Below, piece after piece: positions 1 through 4,939 of a DNA stretch of 5,428 nt. The position numbers were made by a program, and so were the translations under genes. The notes beneath the pieces are model-generated. The model was not told the DNA's origin, did no database searches, and saw nothing but the letters and a program-made list of their open reading frames with translations. This DNA comes from Sulfurimonas sp. Its GTDB lineage: Bacteria > Campylobacterota > Campylobacteria > Campylobacterales > Sulfurimonadaceae. The stretch is from NCBI GenBank assembly GCA_002732645.1, contig NVRL01000075.1:1439-6866 (forward strand). Reading direction: 5' to 3'. The first letter of the stretch is position 1. Each line of letters opens with the position of its first letter.

Positions 1-510
1 AAAGATTTGAATGTAGCTGAAAAGTATGTACTTGACCTTGATTTCTTTAAACAGGTAGGAGTATCTGCACTTACAGATAAAAGTATAGAAGTACCTATAG
101 ACGGCATAGAAGAGGGGGTTCCTGTAACTTATGTGCCGTTTAGAAACGGCATATTCTTGAGTATGGCGGCTGCAATAGCTGAAAAAGAAGGCGCAGAAGT
201 TATAAGTATTGGTGTCGTTGAAGAGGACAGCAGTGGCTATCCAGATTGTAGAGAGTCATACATAAAGAGTATGGAACAGTCAATAAACCTTGGAACAAAA
301 GATGAGACAAATATAGAGATTAAAATGCCTCTAGTGCATCTAAAAAAATCTCAAATAGTTCAAAAGTCACTTGAACTAAACGCCCCTTTGCATCTTACTT
401 GGAGTTGTTACAAGAGTGAAGACAAAGCTTGTGGAGTCTGTGATAGTTGTAGACTTAGACTAAATGGATTTAAATTAGCCGGAGTAACAGACCCTATTGA
501 CTACGAGTGA
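1..510 (+). CDS. queC: 7-cyano-7-deazaguanine synthase QueC, C-terminal part (5' end outside window)
   Basis: QueC converts 7-carboxy-7-deazaguanine, ammonia and ATP to 7-cyano-7-deazaguanine (preQ0), a cytosolic step towards queuosine in tRNA. The reading frame is open from base 1, so the gene continues upstream; the N-terminal ATP-binding loop (SGGxDS) is therefore not visible. The 169 codons seen are about three quarters of a usual QueC. Family signs are the SGYPDCR segment (bases about 223-252) and the C-terminal zinc site SCY-x6-CGVCDSC, whose four cysteines are encoded at 406-408, 430-432, 439-441 and 448-450, followed by an R-L-R-x-x-G-F tail typical of the family. The TGA stop lies inside the next gene, which overlaps by 14 bases if its TTG start is right, suggesting co-transcription. 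The assignment is firm; only the true start is unknown. Confidence 0.95.
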   Translation, partial: KDLNVAEKYVLDLDFFKQVGVSALTDKSIEVPIDGIEEGVPVTYVPFRNGIFLSMAAAIAEKEGAEVISIGVVEEDSSGYPDCRESYIKSMEQSINLGTKDETNIEIKMPLVHLKKSQIVQKSLELNAPLHLTWSCYKSEDKACGVCDSCRLRLNGFKLAGVTDPIDYE

Positions 511-1165
511 AATAAACTTTAAAGACTTGAATGTTATTCATATAACTAAACCAAGGCTAAAGAATAGCTATATAAGTGTAAATGAAAACTCTAAAGTAGT
601 TTTAAAAACATCAAGAGTCTCGCAATCTTACATAGAAAACTTACTGCTTGAAAAAGAGAGTTGGATAAGAAAACAGCTTCTCAAAAGGGAACAAAATCCA
701 CCCTTACAGATAAACATTGAAGATGAAGTATTACTATTTGGAGAGGTTTACAGCGTAGATGCTGATGAAGCTTCTGAACTACGAACTCTTCTAAATAGAC
801 TTAGAAAACCAAACCAAAAAAATATACTAAGATGCTACGATGATTTTTACAAAATATTTTCTCAAAATCATCTAACTTCTCGAACTCAACACTACTCTCA
901 AATTATGGGTTTAAACTACAAAGAGATAAAACTCAAAAAGATGAGAAGTAGATGGGGAAGTTGTAGCTCAGATAAAGTAATAACTTTTAATACTCAGTTA
1001 GTTAAACTAAAAAAAGAGCAGATCGATTATGTGGTAGTACATGAGTTAGCTCATTTAGTTCATATGAATCACTCAAAATATTTTCATGACTTAGTTGAGA
1101 GCTACTTTCCAGACTCTAAAAGAGTAAAAAAAGATATAAAAAACAGACAAAATTTTACTTTTTAG
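497..1165 (+). CDS. YgjP/DUF45-family zinc metallopeptidase
   Basis: A 222-residue protein of the YgjP-like metallopeptidase family (DUF45, related to SprT/WLM gluzincins). The C-terminal half carries the hallmarks: RSRWGSCSS (about residues 151-158), a hydrophobic strand, then the zinc motif HELAH at 182-186 with E183 as the expected catalytic base, followed by HMNHSKYFH (189-197), where H192 is the likely third zinc ligand. The N-terminal half is variable and basic. No signal peptide or membrane segment is seen, so it is probably cytosolic. The substrate is not known for this family. The start is uncertain: TTG at 497 overlaps queC by 14 bases and has GGAG at 481-484 twelve bases upstream; a second in-frame TTG lies at 527, and no ATG occurs near. 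The 3' end overlaps the convergent hydrolase gene by 11 bases. Confidence 0.88.
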   Translation: MTTSEINFKDLNVIHITKPRLKNSYISVNENSKVVLKTSRVSQSYIENLLLEKESWIRKQLLKREQNPPLQINIEDEVLLFGEVYSVDADEASELRTLLNRLRKPNQKNILRCYDDFYKIFSQNHLTSRTQHYSQIMGLNYKEIKLKKMRSRWGSCSSDKVITFNTQLVKLKKEQIDYVVVHELAHLVHMNHSKYFHDLVESYFPDSKRVKKDIKNRQNFTF

Positions 1166-2384
1166 AAGGTTTAAAGTACTCTTGATGATATCTACTAGAA
1201 GGTGACCATAGCATCCAGCCACTTGCATTAACATCATCGGATGCTCTTATCTGCTCGGTAACTTCAAACTTTTTATAATATTTTTTTGTATGTGCATAGT
1301 CTTTAAAGTACTGCAACCATGGTCTTACACGATTTGGATTTATGATAGGTTTAATGTGCTTGATACTTCTATATATAACTTCATATGGATGCTCTGATGG
1401 ATGCTCAAAAAAGAATGAACCGCTTGCAAAGCCTGAAGGGTATAACATCGGAGAAATATAATCACTATGCTTTGCTAAAGACTCTATAGTCTGTCCTATA
1501 CCAGTGTCACCTTTTTCCCAACAAATATTTCCATAAGTATCAACAGAGATAAAAACTCCATATTTTCTAAGTCTGTTTTTAGCCGAATACAAAAAACTCT
1601 CTATCGCTTTTACACGATTTTTCTGAGTACTCTCTTTTTTTAGTTTTAGTCCGGACTTTGCAGGGAACCTTATATAGTCAAAGTTAATCTCATCAAAACC
1701 GACCTTTGCTGCTTCTTCTGCGATGGCAATTGTATACTTATGACTTCTTTTATCAAAAGGATCTACCCATGCCATATTATCGTGATTTCTCCAGATAGTT
1801 CCATCTGCTTTTTTGATAGCATAGTCTTCATTATTTGAAGCCTGAAGTTCATCTTTAAACACAGCTAGTCTAGCAATCAAATAAATATTTTTAGACTTCA
1901 TTACTTTCATAAAGTTTTCTATATTTCCTATAGTTCTGTTCTTATAAGCACCATATTTATTGGCCTGCTTAAACGAAGTTCTAAACGAAGTTGATCCATA
2001 TTCATTTTTAACATCTACAACAACAGCGTTAATCTCTGTGTTTTCGATGATATCTAGAAGTCTTTTTGTAGTTTTTGAATATATATTTGCACCCCAAAAA
2101 GTAAGATATAGAGCTTTTACTTTAATAGGTTCTACGCTTATAGTTGTAGTGTTAACATCTGAGCTAAAGGTGTACGGTCTGTAGCCATAAGCCTTAACAT
2201 GGTAGTTTTTTTCTTTACTTTTTATAGAAAACGATCCATTTTCATCAGATCTAACGCTTTTTCTAGAGTCGCTAATTATTGCTTTTTCTATTGGCTTCAG
2301 AGTATTTTTGTCAATAATAGTACCTTCAAATGAGGCAAAGAGTAGTGTTTGTAGTAGAGCAGAAATAAAGAGTAGTTTTTTCAA
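1155..2384 (-). CDS. Exported DUF4015-type putative glycoside hydrolase with N-terminal carboxypeptidase-regulatory-like domain
   Basis: A 409-residue secreted or periplasmic protein. Residues 1-17 form a signal peptide (two Lys, hydrophobic core, then FAS-F as likely cleavage site). Residues about 18-88 resemble a carboxypeptidase-regulatory-like beta sandwich (GTIIDKNTLKPIEKAII, then the SDENGSFSI turn). Residues about 89-395 match the TIM-barrel putative glycoside hydrolase family DUF4015: VVVDVKNEYG (121-130), ARLAVFKDE (171-179), W206-VDP, FDEINFDYIRFP (230-241, with E232 and D236 as candidate catalytic carboxylates), ISPMLYPS (310-317), PWLQ and GWMLWS. The carbohydrate substrate is not known; envelope polysaccharide is a guess. 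TTG at 2384 is the only usable start: an in-frame stop lies seven codons upstream and no ATG or GTG intervenes. It lies 44 bases after the binding-protein gene and probably has its own promoter. Residues 132-139 are a small in-frame duplication (TSFR-TSFK). Confidence 0.85.
   Translation of the reverse strand: MKKLLFISALLQTLLFASFEGTIIDKNTLKPIEKAIISDSRKSVRSDENGSFSIKSKEKNYHVKAYGYRPYTFSSDVNTTTISVEPIKVKALYLTFWGANIYSKTTKRLLDIIENTEINAVVVDVKNEYGSTSFRTSFKQANKYGAYKNRTIGNIENFMKVMKSKNIYLIARLAVFKDELQASNNEDYAIKKADGTIWRNHDNMAWVDPFDKRSHKYTIAIAEEAAKVGFDEINFDYIRFPAKSGLKLKKESTQKNRVKAIESFLYSAKNRLRKYGVFISVDTYGNICWEKGDTGIGQTIESLAKHSDYISPMLYPSGFASGSFFFEHPSEHPYEVIYRSIKHIKPIINPNRVRPWLQYFKDYAHTKKYYKKFEVTEQIRASDDVNASGWMLWSPSSRYHQEYFKPSKK
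1968..1991 (-). repeat. In-frame 12-base tandem duplication inside the hydrolase gene
   Basis: On the minus strand two adjacent 12-base units read ACTTCGTTTAGA and ACTTCGTTTAAG, differing only in the last codon (AGA to AAG). They encode TSFR and TSFK (residues 132-139), directly after the conserved VVVDVKNEYG strand of the barrel. The frame is kept, so it looks like a slippage duplication tolerated in a loop. Confidence 0.7.
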
Positions 2385-2390
2385 ATATGT

Positions 2391-2395
2391 TCCCG
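2391..2395 (-). promoter_or_regulatory. Ribosome binding site for the TTG start at 2384
   Basis: The minus strand reads CGGGA followed by six bases and TTG. It is a modest Shine-Dalgarno match, but the spacing is good and it supports TTG as the start, since no other start codon is available. Confidence 0.5.
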
Positions 2396-2420
2396 TAGTT
2401 AAAATTTAAATTAAAAACGG

Positions 2421-2426
2421 ATTATA
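2421..2426 (-). promoter_or_regulatory. Probable promoter -10 box of the hydrolase gene
   Basis: The minus strand carries a consensus TATAAT three bases past the TAA stop of the binding-protein gene. Transcription would begin near 2414, giving a leader of about 30 bases before the TTG start. No clear -35 box is seen, which is usual for Campylobacterota. The leader is extremely AT-rich and includes the palindrome AATTTAAATT at 2403-2412. No stem-loop terminator for the upstream genes is visible here, so read-through is also possible. Confidence 0.5.
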
Positions 2427-2428
2427 CT

Positions 2429-3562
2429 TTATCTCTCATTTAGAAAGTAACGCAAACTCGCATCACTCCATTCTTTTGATAGTTTCAGATAACTCTCTAT
2501 AGAATCATAAACTCTTTTGAAGTCTTCATTTTTAGCACTAAGATCAATTACTACATCTTCTAAAGCCTGTTTTGCTGCAACCATTACATCTGCAGGATAT
2601 TGATGTATATCTATGTTTAACTCTTTTAGCTTTGATAACGCTTTTATATTCTCTGCGTGAAAGTGATAATTCATATTTGAGTTCATCTCACTAGAAGCAA
2701 CCTCTATAATAGACTGATGTTCGAAAGCTAGCTTATTCCATGAATGTTTGTTAAATGTAACTTCCAATATAGAACCGGGTTCATGCCATCCAGAATAATA
2801 GTATGGAGCAACTTTATAAAAACCCATCTTAATATCAAGTGCAGGTCCAACCCATTCTGTAGCATCTATAACCCCACGCTCTAGAGATGTGTATATCTCT
2901 CCAGCAGGGAGTAAAACAGGATTAACTCCCATTCTTGAGAAGACTTCACCGCCAAGACCAGGCATACGCATCTTAAGTCCCTGCATATCAGCAAGTGAGT
3001 TTATAGGTTTTCTATACCATCCACCCATTTGAATATTAGTATTTCCACCCATAAATGGGTAAAGATTATACTTTGCGTATTGTTCACGCCAAAGTTCTAG
3101 CCCACCGCCAAATAGCATCCATGAATTAGTTTCTTCAGCTGTAAATCCAAAAGGCATACCTGTGTAAAGTGAAAATGCAGAGTTTTTACCTTTCCAATAA
3201 TATGGTCCAGAGTGAAATGCATCTATCTGACCGCTAGAGCACGCATCAAAAACTGCAAGGGCAGGGACAAGAGTGTTTTTTGGGTATAGTTTTATCTCTA
3301 AAGAGCCACCACTTACATCTTTTACTCTCTGCGCAAACTTCTCAACACCTGTTCCCATAATAGGAAAGTGCGCAGGCCAACTAGTAGCGAGCTTTATAAC
3401 AGTTTTTTTATTTCTGTTTATGTTTACACGTTTTTTGTCTCTATCTTCTTTCTTTGGATGTTTGGAGTAGTCTATAGCTTGACGATTAGTGTCGTTACAC
3501 CCGCCAATAGCTAGTGAAGCGGATGCTGCTGTGGCAGTTGTTAAAAAGTCTCTACGGTTCAT
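2429..3562 (-). CDS. TRAP-type solute-binding lipoprotein, TakP-like (probable 2-oxo-acid binder)
   Basis: A 377-residue DctP-type binding protein that would capture a small organic acid outside the cytoplasmic membrane for a TRAP transporter. The N-terminus has a Tat motif (NRRDFL, residues 2-7), a short Ala/Ser-rich core and a lipobox I-G-G-C with C22 as lipid-attachment site, so it is probably a Tat-exported lipoprotein. A charged linker (about 30-52) precedes the binding fold. The mature part closely follows TakP of Rhodobacter, which binds pyruvate and other 2-oxo acids with a cation: GGNTNIQMGGWYRK, GLKMRMPG, ATEWVGP and GFYKVAPYYY. By my recollection of TakP, Q178, R199, E236, W237 and E261 correspond to its ligand- and cation-binding residues, with nearly identical spacing. 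No DctQ or DctM membrane subunit gene is in the window. It starts 15 bases after the acidic-protein gene, with AAGGTA seven bases before its ATG. The exact ligand is inferred. Confidence 0.9.
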   Translation of the reverse strand: MNRRDFLTTATAASASLAIGGCNDTNRQAIDYSKHPKKEDRDKKRVNINRNKKTVIKLATSWPAHFPIMGTGVEKFAQRVKDVSGGSLEIKLYPKNTLVPALAVFDACSSGQIDAFHSGPYYWKGKNSAFSLYTGMPFGFTAEETNSWMLFGGGLELWREQYAKYNLYPFMGGNTNIQMGGWYRKPINSLADMQGLKMRMPGLGGEVFSRMGVNPVLLPAGEIYTSLERGVIDATEWVGPALDIKMGFYKVAPYYYSGWHEPGSILEVTFNKHSWNKLAFEHQSIIEVASSEMNSNMNYHFHAENIKALSKLKELNIDIHQYPADVMVAAKQALEDVVIDLSAKNEDFKRVYDSIESYLKLSKEWSDASLRYFLNER

Positions 3563-3577
3563 ATGTTACCTTAGCTT

Positions 3578-3922
3578 CTAATAATCATCGTCTTCTTCAC
3601 TATCATAGATAGCAAATTTCAGAGCTTCACAAGATGCTTGAACTGTTTCAGTCTTTAGATTATCAAAACTAATCTCTTTTTCTTCTAGATAAGTCTTTAA
3701 CTCTTCAGTAGTGTCTAGGTTAAAACACTTTAAAACCGCTTCATCTTCTTCATGCATCTCTTCATATTTTTCTAGATAATTCTCTAAATCATCACTCTCT
3801 AAAAGTGAATTCATGTTTTTCTCATATGGAGCATGCTTTTCTTTTACTTCGTCTAAAGCTTCTTCATCTGTTTCTCTTAATAGTTTTTCCATCTCTTCGT
3901 TTATTTCATTAATAGTTGTCAA
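3578..3922 (-). CDS. Small, very acidic protein of unknown function
   Basis: I do not recognise this 114-residue protein. It has 27 Glu and 11 Asp against 10 Lys and one Arg, so a third of it is acidic and its net charge is near -27. Predicted structure is mostly helical, with a charged, coiled-coil-like first 60 residues; it ends in SEEDDDY. There are two cysteines (C66, C98), no signal peptide and no membrane segment, so it is probably a soluble cytosolic protein. A real gene is supported by a strong ribosome binding site before its TTG start, a 17-base gap from the rraA-like gene and a 15-base gap to the binding-protein gene, all on one strand. ATG at codon 11 (3890-3892) is a weaker alternative start. 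Its place in the operon suggests a link to the RraA-like protein or the binding protein, but no role can be read from it. Confidence 0.8.
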   Translation of the reverse strand: MTTINEINEEMEKLLRETDEEALDEVKEKHAPYEKNMNSLLESDDLENYLEKYEEMHEEDEAVLKCFNLDTTEELKTYLEEKEISFDNLKTETVQASCEALKFAIYDSEEDDDY

Positions 3923-3929
3923 TTTTATT

Positions 3930-3936
3930 TCCTTTT
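3930..3936 (-). promoter_or_regulatory. Ribosome binding site deciding the TTG start of the acidic protein
   Basis: The minus strand reads AAAAGGA, then seven bases, then TTG at 3922. This strong match at ideal spacing favours TTG over the ATG ten codons downstream. Confidence 0.65.
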
Positions 3937-3939
3937 ATT

Positions 3940-4419
3940 TTATACTATTTTCTCAGGCATAACGATAACACCGTCTGTGTCTGCATAGAGGTAGTCACCG
4001 TTTTTAAAGCCTATACCGCCAAAAGATAGATGCACGTCTTTTTCACCATCTGTAACAGGGATATACTTTCTAGGACAAGTTCCTAGTGCGTATAGAGCTA
4101 CAGGTATATCTTTTATTTGGAAAGTATCTCTGATGTATCCGTTTACGATGATTCCAGCATAGTTGTTTTTGTGTGCAAACTTCATAAGATTTTCACCCAC
4201 AACAGCAAAATACTCTTCTCTAACATCTACAACAACAACTTTTCCCTCTCCATCTTCATCACGAAGAAGTTTAATAAGTTCTGAATTATTTTTATCTAAT
4301 TTTATTGTTACTACTTCACCTTGGCACTTATCTGCGCCACCGTAATTTTTATACTCTGGGTCAAGTACAAGTGCTTTATCGCTATGATCATCACAGATAT
4401 CAGCTGTAAAAAATTCCAT
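3940..4419 (-). CDS. RraA-like protein (4-hydroxy-4-methyl-2-oxoglutarate aldolase / oxaloacetate decarboxylase or RNase E inhibitor family)
   Basis: A 159-residue cytosolic protein, full length for the RraA fold and colinear with E. coli RraA (161 residues): the N-terminal T-A-D-I-C-D, YGG at 26-28, GKVVVVDV (59-66), AGIIVNGYIRD (88-98) and LSFGGIGFKNGDYLYADTDGVIV (131-153). The family includes class II aldolases that cleave 4-hydroxy-4-methyl-2-oxoglutarate to pyruvate and decarboxylate oxaloacetate, and also RraA proper, which inhibits RNase E. Here R97 and D98 of the aldolase motif RDxxE/D are kept, whereas E. coli RraA has R-Q, so catalysis is possible. However, the final acidic position is Q101, so activity is uncertain. 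It is the first gene of a minus-strand set with the acidic protein and the TakP-like binder. AAAAAGG sits eight bases before the ATG. The family call is firm; the choice between aldolase and regulator is open. Confidence 0.88.
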   Translation of the reverse strand: MEFFTADICDDHSDKALVLDPEYKNYGGADKCQGEVVTIKLDKNNSELIKLLRDEDGEGKVVVVDVREEYFAVVGENLMKFAHKNNYAGIIVNGYIRDTFQIKDIPVALYALGTCPRKYIPVTDGEKDVHLSFGGIGFKNGDYLYADTDGVIVMPEKIV

Positions 4420-4450
4420 AGATGCTACCTTTTTGCTAATTTATAGTCGT

Positions 4451-4459
4451 ATTCTAGCA
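4451..4459 (-). promoter_or_regulatory. Probable extended -10 promoter of the rraA-like operon
   Basis: The minus strand carries TGCTAGAAT, an extended -10 (TGn plus TAGAAT, five of six consensus bases). Transcription would start near 4443, giving a leader of about 24 bases that includes AAAAAGG at 4428-4434. A second candidate, TATAAA at 4440-4445, would start transcription inside the ribosome binding site and is less likely. No clear -35 box is seen. Confidence 0.45.
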
Positions 4460-4470
4460 CCTTATAACCT

Positions 4471-4501
4471 TATTTTTACATAAACTTTGGTATCTTTACA
4501 T
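4471..4501. repeat. 11-base direct repeat with 20-base period between the divergent operons
   Basis: TATTTTTACAT (4471-4481) and TATCTTTACAT (4491-4501) match at 10 of 11 bases and are offset by exactly 20 bases, about two helical turns. They lie between the start of the mutase operon at 4529 and the promoter of the rraA-like operon. They may be operator half-sites, or part of the mutase promoter: TTTACA at 4475-4480 resembles a -35 box, with TACATT at 4497-4502 sixteen bases on as a weak -10. AT-rich chance repetition cannot be excluded. Confidence 0.4.
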
Positions 4502-4528
4502 TCATAAAAGACATTAGGTAAGCAATAG

Positions 4529-4939
4529 ATGAAAGTAGTAACAGGCGTAGTCGGAAATGACATACATGTTGTAGCAAATAGATTGATAGAGCTTTCACTA
4601 AATGCAAGAGGATTCGAAGTGTTTAACTTAGGTGTAAACACTTACTTAGAAGAGTTCTTTGATGCAGTAGTGGAAACAGGGGCAGATATACTTCTTATAT
4701 CTTCACTAAACGGTGAAGCAGAAGGATGGAGTAGAGAGATTAAACTACTTAAATCAAAATACAAGAATTTAGATAATCTTGTAATGATGATTGGTGGAAA
4801 CTTAGTTGTTGGAAGTGCAGATGCAGATACAATAGTTCCTAAATACAAAAACTACGGATTTGACTTAGTTTTCCATCAAGTTGACCTAAATACTGGGCTT
4901 GACACACTAGAAGAGTTTTTAAAAGAGAGAAATAAATAA
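4529..4939 (+). CDS. Glutamate mutase (methylaspartate mutase) S subunit, cobalamin-binding
   Basis: The small subunit of coenzyme-B12-dependent glutamate mutase, which interconverts L-glutamate and threo-3-methylaspartate in the cytosol. At 136 residues it is the usual size and forms a single Rossmann-like B12-binding domain. Motifs in order: VVGNDIHVVANR (7-18) with D11 and H13, where H13 should be the lower axial cobalt ligand; ISSLNGEAEG (57-66), containing the SxL of B12 domains; and GGNLVVG (89-95), near identical to GGNIVVG of clostridial GlmS. The canonical DxHxxG motif reads DxHxxA here (A16). The ATG at 4529 follows AGG at 4516-4518, ten bases upstream. The TAA stop shares its last base with the next start (TAATG), so S and E are probably translationally coupled. 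The family is clear; whether the substrate is glutamate rests mainly on the partner subunit. Confidence 0.9.
   Translation: MKVVTGVVGNDIHVVANRLIELSLNARGFEVFNLGVNTYLEEFFDAVVETGADILLISSLNGEAEGWSREIKLLKSKYKNLDNLVMMIGGNLVVGSADADTIVPKYKNYGFDLVFHQVDLNTGLDTLEEFLKERNK

Noticed and set aside
521..534. AAAGACTTGAATGT resembles the first 14 bases of the window (13 of 14 match)
   Set aside because: Short AT-rich similarity in two unrelated coding frames; most likely chance.
1960..2184. 74-codon open frame on the plus strand
   Set aside because: It lies wholly antisense to the conserved barrel of the hydrolase gene, has no family resemblance and no ribosome binding site.
2396..2428. Rho-independent terminator between the binding-protein and hydrolase genes
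   Set aside because: The region has an AT-only palindrome but no GC stem followed by a T run on the minus strand; a promoter -10 explains it better.
3273..3470. 65-codon open frame on the plus strand
   Set aside because: Antisense to the N-terminal part of the TRAP binding-protein gene; its hydrophobic look is the mirror of that gene's codons.
3937..3945. GTATAAAAT on the minus strand at the rraA-like stop codon, a possible internal promoter for the acidic protein
   Set aside because: The match sits in a very AT-rich spacer with no supporting -35 box, and a transcript starting there would begin at or inside the ribosome binding site.
4163..4345. 60-codon open frame on the plus strand
   Set aside because: Antisense to the rraA-like gene, with low-complexity Ser/Thr/Pro content typical of a shadow frame.
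4420..4528. Cobalamin riboswitch before the B12-dependent mutase
   Set aside because: The whole gap is only 109 bases, shared by two divergent leaders, and no B12-box-like or multi-stem structure is visible.
4642..4848. 68-codon open frame on the minus strand
   Set aside because: Antisense to the well-conserved mutase S-subunit gene, with no support of its own.
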